This document shows, piece by piece, positions 53,349 through 63,008 of a stretch of 64,000 nucleotides of DNA. Origin of the DNA: Methanocella arvoryzae MRE50 (lineage in GTDB: Archaea; Halobacteriota; Methanocellia; Methanocellales; Methanocellaceae); contig NC_009464.1 of the NCBI RefSeq assembly GCF_000063445.1, positions 3,100,001-3,164,000 on the forward strand, in the 5' to 3' direction. The notes beneath the pieces are model-generated. The model was given only the letters and a program-made list of their open reading frames with translations, did not search any database and had not been told where the DNA came from. Position numbers and translations under genes: made by a program. Position 1 is the stretch's first letter, and each line of letters begins with the position of its first letter.

Positions 53349-55853
53349 ATGCCAGCAGTACCTTCGGAAAAGAAAGATATTGAACAGTATCAGCACAAGG
53401 GAAAATCACGTTGTAACAACCCTCCGGTCGGGCTCGTTGACCCTGAAACAGATCCGGATGCAGGTGTAAAAACCTATCAGTACGACCCTCACCTCGATCC
53501 GCAGCTGGTCTGGGCTGGCAAGGCCGAGCACACGTCTTTCCATGTGCCGACCGTCTCTTTACACGTCCACGAGCGCATCGACCCTCGGACGATCATCGAC
53601 GCTGTCAGGAAAAAATCGACCTCCCTCAAACAGGTATCCCTCTTTGACTTCGAGCGGGACGAGCCTATACGAGAGGCTATAGAGTTCTACAAGCACAGGC
53701 ATAATTGGTCAAACCGCCTTATAGCAGGAGATTCTTTACTGGTGATGAATTCTTTACTTGAGAAAGAGGGCATGGCTGGCAAGGTGCAGATGATCTATTT
53801 TGATCCGCCCTATGGTATCAAGTATGGCTCTAATTTCCAGCCCTTTGTGAATAAGCGTGATGTTAAGGATGGAAAGGATGAAGATCTGACATCGGAGCCG
53901 GAGATGGTGAAGGCTTTCAGGGATACATGGGAACTGGGGATTCACTCTTACTTGACATATTTGAGGGATCGTCTATTACTTGCTAAAGAACTATTGAGCG
54001 ATAGTGGAAGTATTTTTGTTCAAATTAGTGATGAGAATTTACATCATGTACGAGAAATACTTGATGAAATATTTGGTTATAATAATTTTATAAATATCAT
54101 AACATTCCAAAAAACCGGTGGAATATCAAGTAATCTACTTGGATGCACTATAGATTTTATCTTGTGGTATGCTAAGGATATCAAAAATGTAAAATTTAGG
54201 AGACTATACCTCGAACGCAGTATTGGTGATACATCTTTAGATCGTTATGATAAAGTCATGTTAAAAGATGGTACATATAGAGGACTTACTCCTGAAGAAC
54301 TATTAACTGGTAAAATTCCTGCTGGGGCAAGACGATATCAGCTAGCACCATTATATTCAGAGGGTTCTACAAAAAAGGAAAATAATGAGTTTGAATTTAA
54401 AGGTATTATATATAAGCCACGGAAAGACACCCATTGGAAGACAACAATTGAAGGACTTAAAAATCTTGGACTTAAAAATCGGATCGAGGTAATGGGCAGT
54501 GTTATAAGGTATCGCAGATTTTTAGATGATTTCCCAGTAATACCATTAACTGATAGGTGGGAAAGTACTCAAATTGGTACATTAAGGCTGTATGTTGTAC
54601 AGACGTCACATAAAGTAATCGAGCGATGTTTATTGATGGCAACTGATCCCGGCGACATCGTCCTCGATCCCACCTGTGGCTCAGGCACCACTGCTTACGT
54701 AGCCGAACAGTGGGGCCGTCGCTGGATTACCTGCGATACTTCCAGAGTAGCCATCACACTCGCAAAACAGCGCTTGATGACCGCAATCTTCGACTACTAT
54801 GAGCTTGCTTACCCAGAAGAAGGCGTAGGCAGCGGGTTCAGGTATAAGACTGTTCCGCATATTACTTTAAAATCTATAGCAAACAACGAGCCACCTGCAC
54901 AGGAAACTCTCTATGATCAGCCTCTGGTAGACAAATCCAAGCTTCGTGTCACCGGTCCATTCACTGTCGAAGCCGTCCCGGCCCCGACAGTCCAGCCAGT
55001 CTCCGAATTTGAACAGCCCTCTGCTTCAGACGACTCTATCGCCCGTAGCGGTGAATCTCTCAGGCAGGGCGAGTGGAGATCAGAGCTTTTAAAGACCGGC
55101 ATCCGTGGTCGTGCTGGCCAGAAGATCGAGTTCTCCAGAGTCGAGCCTTTAGCCGGTACGAGGTGGCTGCATGCTGACGCCGAGACTAAGGAATCCAGCC
55201 CACAGCGTGTGGTTGTATCCTTTGGCCCGGAGCATGCGCCGCTGGAGCAGAGGCAGGTTTCGCTGGCTATCGAGGAAGCACAGAAGCTGGTGCCGAAGCC
55301 GAGGATCGTGGTATTCGCAGCGTTCCAGTTCGACCCCGAAGCATCTAAGGACATCGATGAAACCAAATGGCCTGGCGTAACTCTCCTCAAAGCTCAGATG
55401 AACGCCGATTTACTTACCAGTGATCTCAAGAAGAAGAAAGCCACTAACGAAAGTTTCTGGATGGTCGGCCAGCCTGACGTTACGATCGAGCGGATCATGG
55501 ACGGCGAAGACAAGGGCAAGTACGTGATTGAGGTCCATGGTTTCGACTACTACGATACCAGGACTCAGCTCGTCGAGTCTGGTGGCGTGGAAAAGATCGC
55601 TATGTGGATGCTGGATACTGACTACGATGGTCGCAGCATTATGCCTCGGCAGGTGTTCTTCCCGATGGCCGGGGAGAAAGATGGCTGGGCGAAGCTGGCA
55701 AGGAACCTCAAAGCGGAGATCGACGAAGATCGGATAGAGGCCTTCCGTGGCACGAAATCGCTGCCCTTCGCCAAGGGCGCCAATGGGCGTATCGCAGTAA
55801 AAATTATAGATGACCGGGGCATTGAGAGCCTGAGGATTATCAACGTCGAGTGA
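53349..55853 (+). CDS. type III-like adenine DNA methyltransferase (Mod)
   Basis: Product of 834 residues. Motif IV is YFDPPYGIKYGS (about 152-163) and motif I is VLDPTCGSGTTAYVA (about 437-451), the circularly permuted order of beta-class m6A enzymes. The target-recognition segment between them is visibly AT-rich (about 53985-54640), unlike the GC-richer flanks. The last 320 residues are a large extension with no clear motif, longer than in classical Mod proteins. It is followed at once by its helicase-nuclease partner. Confidence 0.9.
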   Translation: MPAVPSEKKDIEQYQHKGKSRCNNPPVGLVDPETDPDAGVKTYQYDPHLDPQLVWAGKAEHTSFHVPTVSLHVHERIDPRTIIDAVRKKSTSLKQVSLFDFERDEPIREAIEFYKHRHNWSNRLIAGDSLLVMNSLLEKEGMAGKVQMIYFDPPYGIKYGSNFQPFVNKRDVKDGKDEDLTSEPEMVKAFRDTWELGIHSYLTYLRDRLLLAKELLSDSGSIFVQISDENLHHVREILDEIFGYNNFINIITFQKTGGISSNLLGCTIDFILWYAKDIKNVKFRRLYLERSIGDTSLDRYDKVMLKDGTYRGLTPEELLTGKIPAGARRYQLAPLYSEGSTKKENNEFEFKGIIYKPRKDTHWKTTIEGLKNLGLKNRIEVMGSVIRYRRFLDDFPVIPLTDRWESTQIGTLRLYVVQTSHKVIERCLLMATDPGDIVLDPTCGSGTTAYVAEQWGRRWITCDTSRVAITLAKQRLMTAIFDYYELAYPEEGVGSGFRYKTVPHITLKSIANNEPPAQETLYDQPLVDKSKLRVTGPFTVEAVPAPTVQPVSEFEQPSASDDSIARSGESLRQGEWRSELLKTGIRGRAGQKIEFSRVEPLAGTRWLHADAETKESSPQRVVVSFGPEHAPLEQRQVSLAIEEAQKLVPKPRIVVFAAFQFDPEASKDIDETKWPGVTLLKAQMNADLLTSDLKKKKATNESFWMVGQPDVTIERIMDGEDKGKYVIEVHGFDYYDTRTQLVESGGVEKIAMWMLDTDYDGRSIMPRQVFFPMAGEKDGWAKLARNLKAEIDEDRIEAFRGTKSLPFAKGANGRIAVKIIDDRGIESLRIINVE

Positions 55854-55867
55854 GGGGTGACGATAGC

Positions 55868-58657
55868 ATGGGAAAGTTCGTCATCGATAAGCTCATCATC
55901 AACTCGCCGTACGAGGAGCCGAAGGAGTACTGGTCGTACAATCCAGGCGTCAAGCTGTTCGAGCGGATTAAAGGCCGTCGGCCTGCCGGATATCTGATCG
56001 CTTCCGAGCGGTCAAGAACCTATGACGACCCTGGTGAATTCCGTTCCATCAAGCTTGTCAACGATATTAGGCCGCGCATCAAGCAGTGGCGGGAAGCCGG
56101 CTATCCGGGGGCAACTGGTGTTACCCGGCGATTGCTGGAGCACTGGCATAATATCGAGGAGCGGGACCGCAGATTCTTCTTCTGCCAGCTTGAGGCTATC
56201 GAAACGCTGATCTGGCTTACTGAAGCTCCCGATGCGGATAAAGTGGGGATCATCGACCAGATTCAGGGCGACGGTGGGCCTTTCAGGCGACTATGCTCTA
56301 AGATGGCCACCGGCAGCGGCAAGACGATCGTTATGGCCATGCTTATTGCATGGCAGGTCCTGAATAAGGTAACATATCCACAGGACAGCCGTTATTCGAA
56401 AAACATTTTCGTTGTAGCTCCCGGGTTGACAGTAAAGAGCCGGCTCGGTGTACTTATTCCTTCATCGGAAGGCAACTACTACGATGAGTTCAATATCGTT
56501 CCGATCGCTGACAGGGAAAAGCTCCGTCAGGGCAAAGTTATGATCAGGAACTGGCAGGCGCTGGCGTGGGAGTCTGCGGAGCGTCTCCAGAAGAAGAAGA
56601 GCGTAGATAAGCGCGGGCCCAAGAGCGACGAGGCTTATGTGCGTGAAGTACTGGAGGACATGGCCGGAGCAAGCAACATCGTGGTTATCAACGATGAGGC
56701 TCACCATGCCTGGCGTATTGTCCCCGGGGAGAAGCTGGCCGGGCTCAGCAAGGAAGAAAAGGAAGAGGCTACCGTCTGGATCAGTGGCCTCGACCGTATC
56801 CATAAAGCTCGCAACATCCTGACCTGCTACGATTTCTCGGCTACACCATTTGTGCCTTCCGGCAAGAAGAGCACCGAAGAGGCACTGTTCGGCTGGATCG
56901 TCAGCGACTTCGGGCTCAACGATGCTATCGAATCCGGGCTGGTCAAGACGCCGAGAATTGTCGTCAGAGATGATGCGCTGCCCGATGCTAAGAGCTACAT
57001 GTCGAAACTTTATCACGTGTACGAGCACGTGAAAGAAGACCTTGCCAGAAAAGCAGAGGAGACCGAGCCGCTTCCTGATCTGGTGATCAATGCCTATGAT
57101 CTCCTCGGAGCTGACTGGCTTGAAACTAAAAAGTCCTGGGAAGAGCGAGGCTATCCGGTACCACCGGTGATGATCTCAGTGGTCAATATTACCAATACTG
57201 CGGCGAGAGTGGAGTATGCCTTTACCCATAAAAAGGTGCATGTCGACGAGCTATGCGATCCTAAAAAGCTGCTGCACATAGATAGTAAAGTTCTCGATAT
57301 GGCAGAATCTGAGGTATCTACTACCATTGAACCAGTGGCTGCAGACGGTTCAGATTCAGAAGATGGTGAGCAGAAGCTTTCAAAGAAAGAACTGGCTGAG
57401 TTGTTGCGTAGAAAAGTCGATACCGTCGGACAGGTTGGTAAGCCTGGAGAGCAGATACAGAACGTTATCTCAGTCGGCATGCTATCGGAAGGCTGGGATG
57501 CTAAGACTGTGACCCATATCATGGGTTTGAGAGCTTTTACCAGCCAGCTACTGTGCGAGCAGGTTGTTGGGCGTGGGCTTCGAAGAACTTCCTATGATAT
57601 TAATCCAGAAACAGGCCTGTTCGACGCTGAGTACGTAAACATCTTTGGAGTGCCCTTCACATTCCTGCCTCACGAGGCATCGGAAGGCACCGGCCCGGTA
57701 CCGCCACAGCCAAAGTGGAGAGTAGAGCCCCTGCCGCAGAAGAGCCAGTACGAAATAAGATGGCCGAACATCCTGCGGGTCGACTATACCTATAAAACCG
57801 TTATGAGCCTTGATATGGATAAAGTGAAGCCGCTTGTGATAGATGCGAAAGATACCGTAATCAGTGCAGAACTGGCCGCAGTCATCGAAGGCAAGCCCAA
57901 TTTCGAGAGCCTGACGGAGATCGACCTGGAAAAGCTCGGCAAAATGTACCGCATGCAGCGCATTATATTCGAGTCTGCACGGGATATCTTTGAGATGATG
58001 AGGGGCAAATGGAAGGGCGATGAGAGGTTCCTGATGGCTCAGCTGGTCAGGATTGTCCAGGACTTCCTCAAGTCTGACAAGCTCAAGATTTCCCAGACTC
58101 TTTATGCGCAGGATGACCTCAGGAGACGGATTTTGATCATGCTGAACATGACCAAGGTCGTCCAGCACGTGGCCAATGAGATCAAGCTGTCTAATTCCGA
58201 GGCAATAGTGCCTGTTTTCGACCCTGAACGTCCGTCGAGGACGACAGGGGATATGCAGGCATGGTATACCAGTAAGCCCAATCATTTGACCCAGAAGTCG
58301 CATATCAACCTTGTTGTTTACGACAGCGCGTGGGAGGCCACTGAAGCGTACCGGCTCGATCACAGCAGCGATGTTGAAGCATGGGTAAAGAACGACCACC
58401 TCGGCTTTGAGATCGTCTATATGTTCAACGGTGTCGTGCGAAAGTACCGTCCTGACTTCATCGTCCGGCTCAAAGGTGGTAAGCATCTTGTGCTGGAAGT
58501 GAAAGGGCAGGAGACTTTCCAGGATCAGGTCAAGCGTGCTGCGCTTGAAGAGTGGATAAAGGCCGTCAACCAGCATGGCGGGTTTGGGGTGTGGAGTTCG
58601 GCGGTGTCGAGAGATCCGGCTGATGTTGAGGAGATTATTAGAAAAGAATGTCAATAA
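55868..58657 (+). CDS. type III-like restriction subunit, DEAD helicase and PD-(D/E)XK nuclease
   Basis: Product of 929 residues. The helicase core has Walker A MATGSGKTIVMAM, motif II VVINDEAHHAWR, motif III YDFSATPF and motif VI EQVVGRGLRR. The C-terminal nuclease is YRPDFIVRL then HLVLEVKGQE (PD...ExK), near residue 890. It resembles the BPTD_3080-type restriction enzymes. The GTG at 55850 overlaps the Mod stop, but the ATG at 55868 with GAGGGG upstream is preferred. It is translated together with Mod. Confidence 0.9.
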   Translation: MGKFVIDKLIINSPYEEPKEYWSYNPGVKLFERIKGRRPAGYLIASERSRTYDDPGEFRSIKLVNDIRPRIKQWREAGYPGATGVTRRLLEHWHNIEERDRRFFFCQLEAIETLIWLTEAPDADKVGIIDQIQGDGGPFRRLCSKMATGSGKTIVMAMLIAWQVLNKVTYPQDSRYSKNIFVVAPGLTVKSRLGVLIPSSEGNYYDEFNIVPIADREKLRQGKVMIRNWQALAWESAERLQKKKSVDKRGPKSDEAYVREVLEDMAGASNIVVINDEAHHAWRIVPGEKLAGLSKEEKEEATVWISGLDRIHKARNILTCYDFSATPFVPSGKKSTEEALFGWIVSDFGLNDAIESGLVKTPRIVVRDDALPDAKSYMSKLYHVYEHVKEDLARKAEETEPLPDLVINAYDLLGADWLETKKSWEERGYPVPPVMISVVNITNTAARVEYAFTHKKVHVDELCDPKKLLHIDSKVLDMAESEVSTTIEPVAADGSDSEDGEQKLSKKELAELLRRKVDTVGQVGKPGEQIQNVISVGMLSEGWDAKTVTHIMGLRAFTSQLLCEQVVGRGLRRTSYDINPETGLFDAEYVNIFGVPFTFLPHEASEGTGPVPPQPKWRVEPLPQKSQYEIRWPNILRVDYTYKTVMSLDMDKVKPLVIDAKDTVISAELAAVIEGKPNFESLTEIDLEKLGKMYRMQRIIFESARDIFEMMRGKWKGDERFLMAQLVRIVQDFLKSDKLKISQTLYAQDDLRRRILIMLNMTKVVQHVANEIKLSNSEAIVPVFDPERPSRTTGDMQAWYTSKPNHLTQKSHINLVVYDSAWEATEAYRLDHSSDVEAWVKNDHLGFEIVYMFNGVVRKYRPDFIVRLKGGKHLVLEVKGQETFQDQVKRAALEEWIKAVNQHGGFGVWSSAVSRDPADVEEIIRKECQ

Positions 58658-58742
58658 TCTCTTTAATATCTCTACTTCAGTATATTGAAAAGGGATTGTA
58701 GCTGATTAATGATTTGATCTGATTATGGTATTATAAAGAATA

Positions 58743-58898
58743 CTATTTAAGGGGATTGATTTCAATCCTATATTTTTTCATTAATTCTCTATTTTCTTGG
58801 AGTTTTTCTCTAACCTGTTCGGGATCTGCCAGGTTGATCTCCAACTCTTTTACCCTTATTATCCCGATATCTCTGTTTTTTGGCTTAATGTATGTCAC
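58743..58898 (-). CDS. small charged protein of 51 residues
   Basis: Start GTG at 58898 with AGGTGGT five bases upstream, and 51 codons to TAG. The sequence begins MTYIKPKNRDIGIIRV and ends KKYRIEINPLK, with a helical charged middle (PEQVREKLQENRELM). It is convergent to the restriction gene, and 105 bases downstream of the membrane protein gene at 59004, on the same strand. It could be an antitoxin-like or adaptor peptide; no family is recognised. Confidence 0.6.
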   Translation of the reverse strand: MTYIKPKNRDIGIIRVKELEINLADPEQVREKLQENRELMKKYRIEINPLK

Positions 58899-59003
58899 TT
58901 ATACCACCTGGTTATATCAGAGATAGCTGATAACTAATATTTATTTATATGTCTCATCGACTTTATAAACGTTATTATTGTAGTCTTGAGTTTATGCATT
59001 CAA

Positions 59004-60056
59004 TCAATTGTTAATAAATGCGATAATAAGTAATAGCATTGCTACTTCGATTGTGATCAAAGCTGCAATCCACTTATATGTGGAATCATGGATTGTGATT
59101 AAATCGCTTTTATAATCTTTATCTACAAGCCAGCCTTTTATCATGATCATTGCGGAAATTGCGAATGCTCCCCATGCTACTATTACTCCTAAATAGGTTG
59201 ACGTGAATCCCTCTTCATAATGATTATGTCCAAGCGCATATTTGAGTATCGAGAGCAGCAGTATTCCAAGCAATGAGAATATACCAATACATCCTCCTAG
59301 ATAACTCCAGCCCAGCATATGCCTTGGAATCGAATATCTTATCGTAACGAATAATAGACCTTCTTCCGGGTCTGCACCATATCTAATATGGGTGTAACGT
59401 TCTCCATCTTCTTTCTTTACTTTTTTAGTTTTTTCTTGATCACCTTTGAATTTACTATCGGTAACAAGGTAGAATAAATCTTTTTTATATTTATCACAGT
59501 GTTCAATGAAGACGTATGTTTTTGCCCCAGATCGTAATTTGAATGCTAATTCTATTTCTTTTACTTTTACGTCTTCTGGAAATAATAGTGGTTTGAGATA
59601 GTCTTTGTATTCCAGTTCCTCATCGTGTACGATAGTCTGCTTAGTTTTTGTATGATCTACTTCAATAATGTATTCGAGGCGTACAGTAGTAAATTTGTCA
59701 TGAGATAGCTTGCTGTCTTTTGGGAGATCAATATATAAAAAATCTATATTATCTTCAAGGGTCCAAAATTCAAGCGATTCTCCGCGCGTGTCGTATACGT
59801 GTAAATATGGTTTAAATCGATCCCGTTTATTTTTATCTTCGTTGAAAGGGTTAATAAATTCCTCAAACGGTATTCGAATAGTTTCTTGATCTGTATTCGC
59901 AGGATTGTATACAGTAATTTCTTCAGTGATCTTTATGGTTGTTACATCAATGAATTTGTAAAAATACCGCCACCTGCTGACTACTACGTCTTGGGTTACT
60001 ATTTTTTCTTCAGAAGTTACAGGCTGATTAGGCATTTTTTCACTAAATGTTAGCAC
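59004..60056 (-). CDS. membrane protein with large soluble N-terminus
   Basis: Product of 350 residues. About 1-250 is a soluble, beta-rich domain (TTIKITEEITVYNPANTD, FTTVRLEYIIEVDHTKT, YVFIEHCDKYKKDLF). Four membrane helices follow from about 255 (GGCIGIFSLLGILLLSILKY, AWGAFAISAMIMIKGWL, AALITIEVAMLLLIIAFI). AT-rich codon use contrasts with core genes. Start may be GTG at 60056 or ATG at 60035. Function unknown; with the 51-residue gene behind it, it could form a two-gene unit. Confidence 0.65.
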   Translation of the reverse strand: MLTFSEKMPNQPVTSEEKIVTQDVVVSRWRYFYKFIDVTTIKITEEITVYNPANTDQETIRIPFEEFINPFNEDKNKRDRFKPYLHVYDTRGESLEFWTLEDNIDFLYIDLPKDSKLSHDKFTTVRLEYIIEVDHTKTKQTIVHDEELEYKDYLKPLLFPEDVKVKEIELAFKLRSGAKTYVFIEHCDKYKKDLFYLVTDSKFKGDQEKTKKVKKEDGERYTHIRYGADPEEGLLFVTIRYSIPRHMLGWSYLGGCIGIFSLLGILLLSILKYALGHNHYEEGFTSTYLGVIVAWGAFAISAMIMIKGWLVDKDYKSDLITIHDSTYKWIAALITIEVAMLLLIIAFINN

Positions 60057-60236
60057 TTATTTGCACCAATTAGATATAAAGCTATTGCCTACTATTTTAT
60101 CTTTCAACGTTTCAATAGTTTTCAGTAACTTATCCTCAGTCTCCAGTACAATGACGATGGTGTGATTATACATGACTTCGATACAGGGTTCTTGTAGTTC
60201 TGGAAGGCGTTATTCACGTATGGGTATGGGAGTAGG

Positions 60237-60340
60237 GTGCAGTATGATAAGTTCTATCAGTGTAGGCACTGCGGAAAAGGCACCGACTACAATATAGGCC
60301 GGCCGCTCTGCCCTTTGTGTTTCCAAACCTGGAGAATAAC
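60237..60340 (+). pseudogene. zinc-ribbon remnant
   Basis: From a GTG at 60237 the frame reads YDKFYQCRHCGKGTDYN, then RPLCPLCFQTW, a four-cysteine zinc ribbon of about 34 residues. The frame then runs on antisense to the SWIM gene at 60348 and is no longer protein-like. It appears to be the front end of a lost gene. The first residues could also be chance. Confidence 0.35.
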
Positions 60341-60347
60341 CTTCCTC

Positions 60348-62279
60348 TCATATACCTCCGAACTCCCTCTCGATCATGCCGATGAGCTTCTTTTTCCCCT
60401 TGTTTTTCGAAGCGAACTCCCGGATGATACTCGCCCATTTCTGCTCCATACTGCCCTGCACGCATATGTCCCTGACCGCCTTCAGCAGCAGCATGGCATC
60501 ATCGTAGTAGCTGTGAGATTTCAGGCAATCCCGCATGATCTTCCTCATGCAGATGTCAATCATTTGCTCCGGCATCCCTCCCCCGATCAGGCGGGCTGCA
60601 TTGGCTATCACCTGCACAGCCATACGGTCGTAAAATGCTTTCAGGAGCGAAGCAGCCAGTTCCGGATATCTCCTCGCCAGCCCCGGCAGCATTTTCTCTG
60701 CAATGTCAACTGTCTTGTTACTGATAATCTGATCGCAGATTGCTCTCAACGTTCTCATGTCCGAGCGGCTGATCATCAGCTCGATCAGCTCGTCCGATGG
60801 AAGCTGCCGATCCCAGAGATGCCTTTTTCTTACGGCAAACGATCGGATGATCCCTGCCGCCTCGTCTTCCATGCCGCGATTTTTCGCCGCTTTCGCGATC
60901 TCGAATTGTACGTTCGGGTGGAGATCAGGCTTATCGGTTGCCAGCTTGATCGCTGCGTTGACATTGCCGTCGTAGATCAGCGCCTGAGCAACAGTGTCCT
61001 TGTTCTTGATGCATTTGATCATAGTCTCATGCAGCTCGTCAAGCTTGCCGATTTTACTGAACAGGCCCGAGACGCCTGCATATCTTTTTGCGTCGAACCA
61101 TCCCGAGAGGATGTTGAGCGCCGGGATCAGCGATGTCCTGTGATCTATCAGCTCTGGCTTATTATCGACCAGGCGGAGCGCCAGATCGAAGTATAGATCA
61201 TCCAGCAGAACCGACCTGCCTTCTTTTTCAGACAGCCCGCGCATAACGACTACGAACGCCCCTACTTCGTCCCCGGACTCCAGTTTGGCAGTAGCAAGCC
61301 TGGCATAGTCATCTTTATCTGCCAGGCACTCCTCTGCCAAGCGGACTTTCTCGTCCGGCTTACCATAGCTCTTGTAAATGTCGCCGAGGAGTTTGATGAT
61401 GTCGCCTTTTCTATTGTGGCTGATATCATGGTTCGCCTCAATATTCTTCAAGAAGTGCTGACGGACTGTATCGATGTTTTTTCTGGTGATAAGGGCAGAT
61501 AGCATGTCCTCCAGGCCATATGACCAGTCGTCCTTCCAGATCGAGGTCAGCACGGGGTCGATCAGTTCTTCCTTAGCCTCCTCTTCAAGTGTATCAACGT
61601 TTTCGGAGAATGCTTCGGAGCACTCGACAATCAAGTCGCCAATTTCATCAGCCTCATCGTCGATTCCGTCTTGCAGCACGTCGAGGCAGGAATCGATCAG
61701 CTTCAGGAAAACAATAGCCGCATCCTTGCGCCGGCCTTCACTGGATAGAGCGTAGGTCTCTTCCATAATGGGCTCGAGCTTATTGACGAGCATACTTCCG
61801 TCGTAATACTCCCGCCCAGGATTTATTGCACGCCCGATCCTCTTGACGATGACAGAGATGTCCGCATTCTTAACGGCTGCCTTGCTGACGCCGATCTCCT
61901 TGATCAGGCCTCGATGGCGGTACAGGAGCTTCTTCAATGTCTCCAGCAGCTCTTCCCTGCTTCGGCTTTCCAGCGATTTGATCACTCTGTCTCCATCCAT
62001 GAACGACGATGGCTCATGCATCCATGCCAGCATAACTGCGACTCCATGCTTGCACATGTCCCCGAACGGGCAGGAGCAGTCAGAAAAAATGTTTCCACCC
62101 TCGTCGATGGTCACGCTTGTCTGGTACGGCTCGTCTGCACTGCCCCAGACCTCGGCATAGAGAACGCCGTTTATCTTCAGCGGATCCGTCACGTTACCGC
62201 TTTGGTAATAATCCAGGCCGCGCCCGTAGGTACGATCGCCGAAGATATCGATCAGGTCGTCGTCGGTGAAATCGGGCAT
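60348..62279 (-). CDS. SWIM zinc-finger protein with long helical repeat tail
   Basis: Product of 643 residues. The N-terminus FTDDDLIDIFGDRTYGRGLDYYQSG is typical of SWIM proteins. The finger is CSCPFGDMCKHGVAVMLAW at about 68-86. The rest is a helical solenoid, TPR-like in places (IVFLKLIDSCLDVLQDG, KLLGDIYKSYGKPDEKVRLAEECLA). Such proteins occur near helicases and may act as adaptor or DNA-binding subunits. It is one of three SWIM genes in the window. Confidence 0.83.
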   Translation of the reverse strand: MPDFTDDDLIDIFGDRTYGRGLDYYQSGNVTDPLKINGVLYAEVWGSADEPYQTSVTIDEGGNIFSDCSCPFGDMCKHGVAVMLAWMHEPSSFMDGDRVIKSLESRSREELLETLKKLLYRHRGLIKEIGVSKAAVKNADISVIVKRIGRAINPGREYYDGSMLVNKLEPIMEETYALSSEGRRKDAAIVFLKLIDSCLDVLQDGIDDEADEIGDLIVECSEAFSENVDTLEEEAKEELIDPVLTSIWKDDWSYGLEDMLSALITRKNIDTVRQHFLKNIEANHDISHNRKGDIIKLLGDIYKSYGKPDEKVRLAEECLADKDDYARLATAKLESGDEVGAFVVVMRGLSEKEGRSVLLDDLYFDLALRLVDNKPELIDHRTSLIPALNILSGWFDAKRYAGVSGLFSKIGKLDELHETMIKCIKNKDTVAQALIYDGNVNAAIKLATDKPDLHPNVQFEIAKAAKNRGMEDEAAGIIRSFAVRKRHLWDRQLPSDELIELMISRSDMRTLRAICDQIISNKTVDIAEKMLPGLARRYPELAASLLKAFYDRMAVQVIANAARLIGGGMPEQMIDICMRKIMRDCLKSHSYYDDAMLLLKAVRDICVQGSMEQKWASIIREFASKNKGKKKLIGMIEREFGGI

Positions 62280-62394
62280 GATCTATGATTAAAATATTAG
62301 ATGATATCTTTTTACCTGCTCTGCCAGATCGGGGTTGGCCGAGTGTCACAGAGCGCGGCCAGATATTCGAACCAGAGGGTTGATCTACGCATAT

Positions 62395-62515
62395 CTATTC
62401 TTGATCTGCCGACGCATCTTCATTATCCCTAAATGCCACCTCCGTTGCCCTTCTACTGATCTCTGCATACACTTTACTCCAGGCTCACGAAGTCTTCATC
62501 CGAAAATTTTCTCCA
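62395..62515 (-). pseudogene. scrap of a SWIM-protein gene
   Basis: The 3' end duplicates that of the gene at 63228. It reads SDEDFVSLE, then after a one-base shift SKVYAEISRRATEVAFRDNED and a stop at 62395. The intact paralogue has SNEDFGKLMSKVYAEISRRAADV. The DNA match runs over about 115 bases. The 5' part is gone. Confidence 0.72.
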
Positions 62516-62597
62516 TCCGGTTCGGCAGCTCAATTTATATGATCAGTTTACAATATCAGAATACTTATTTACAATAAAATGTAATCAATAAAGTGCA

Positions 62598-63005
62598 ATG
62601 CCCGGCTTTATCTTTACTCATGTTGATCAACTGATCGACATTCAGATAATTGCCATAAGTCGTAACCATAGTGAAGCTGATGATGGTTTCGAAGGCATTG
62701 TCCGTGATGGTGCATTTGGAATACTGGATTATGTCATTGAACAGCCGGACTGGGTTCCTGAATTATCCGTTGACGTGATAAAATATTCAGCTTTCGTACT
62801 CCATACCATTGCATCACAGCACCCATTTGCACAGGCCAATAAAAGGACTGGCTTCATCGCCGCTGAGAACTGTCTTTTACTATGTGGGCTTCGTTTAGAC
62901 GTCGGGCACATAGAGCTGGATGATTTTATGCTTAATGTGGCCAATGGGACATTTACAATAGATCAGGTAGAAGACTGGCTGACCAGACATGTCCAGGCGC
63001 GATAA
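62598..63005 (+). CDS. Doc-like Fic-fold protein with altered motif
   Basis: Product of 135 residues of the Doc (death on curing) type. The Fic motif reads HPFAQANKR (H75, N81, R83): the catalytic histidine, asparagine and arginine are kept, but the acidic Mg2+-binding residue before them is glutamine (Q79). Doc toxins phosphorylate EF-Tu-like proteins. No Phd-type antitoxin lies directly upstream; a 44-residue gene converges from downstream. Confidence 0.8.
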   Translation: MPGFIFTHVDQLIDIQIIAISRNHSEADDGFEGIVRDGAFGILDYVIEQPDWVPELSVDVIKYSAFVLHTIASQHPFAQANKRTGFIAAENCLLLCGLRLDVGHIELDDFMLNVANGTFTIDQVEDWLTRHVQAR

Positions 63006-63008
63006 AAA

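Noticed and set aside
60341-61196. continuation of the zinc-ribbon frame for about 285 codons
   Set aside because: Beyond residue 35 the frame is antisense to the SWIM gene and has the composition of a shadow; only the first part was kept as a remnant.
62340-62385. tRNA-like string GGGGTTGGCCGAGTG followed by TTCGAACC
   Set aside because: The start recalls the D-arm of tRNA-Leu or tRNA-Ser, but no anticodon stem or matching acceptor and T arms can be drawn, and TTCGAACC is in the wrong orientation. At most a relic; not annotated.
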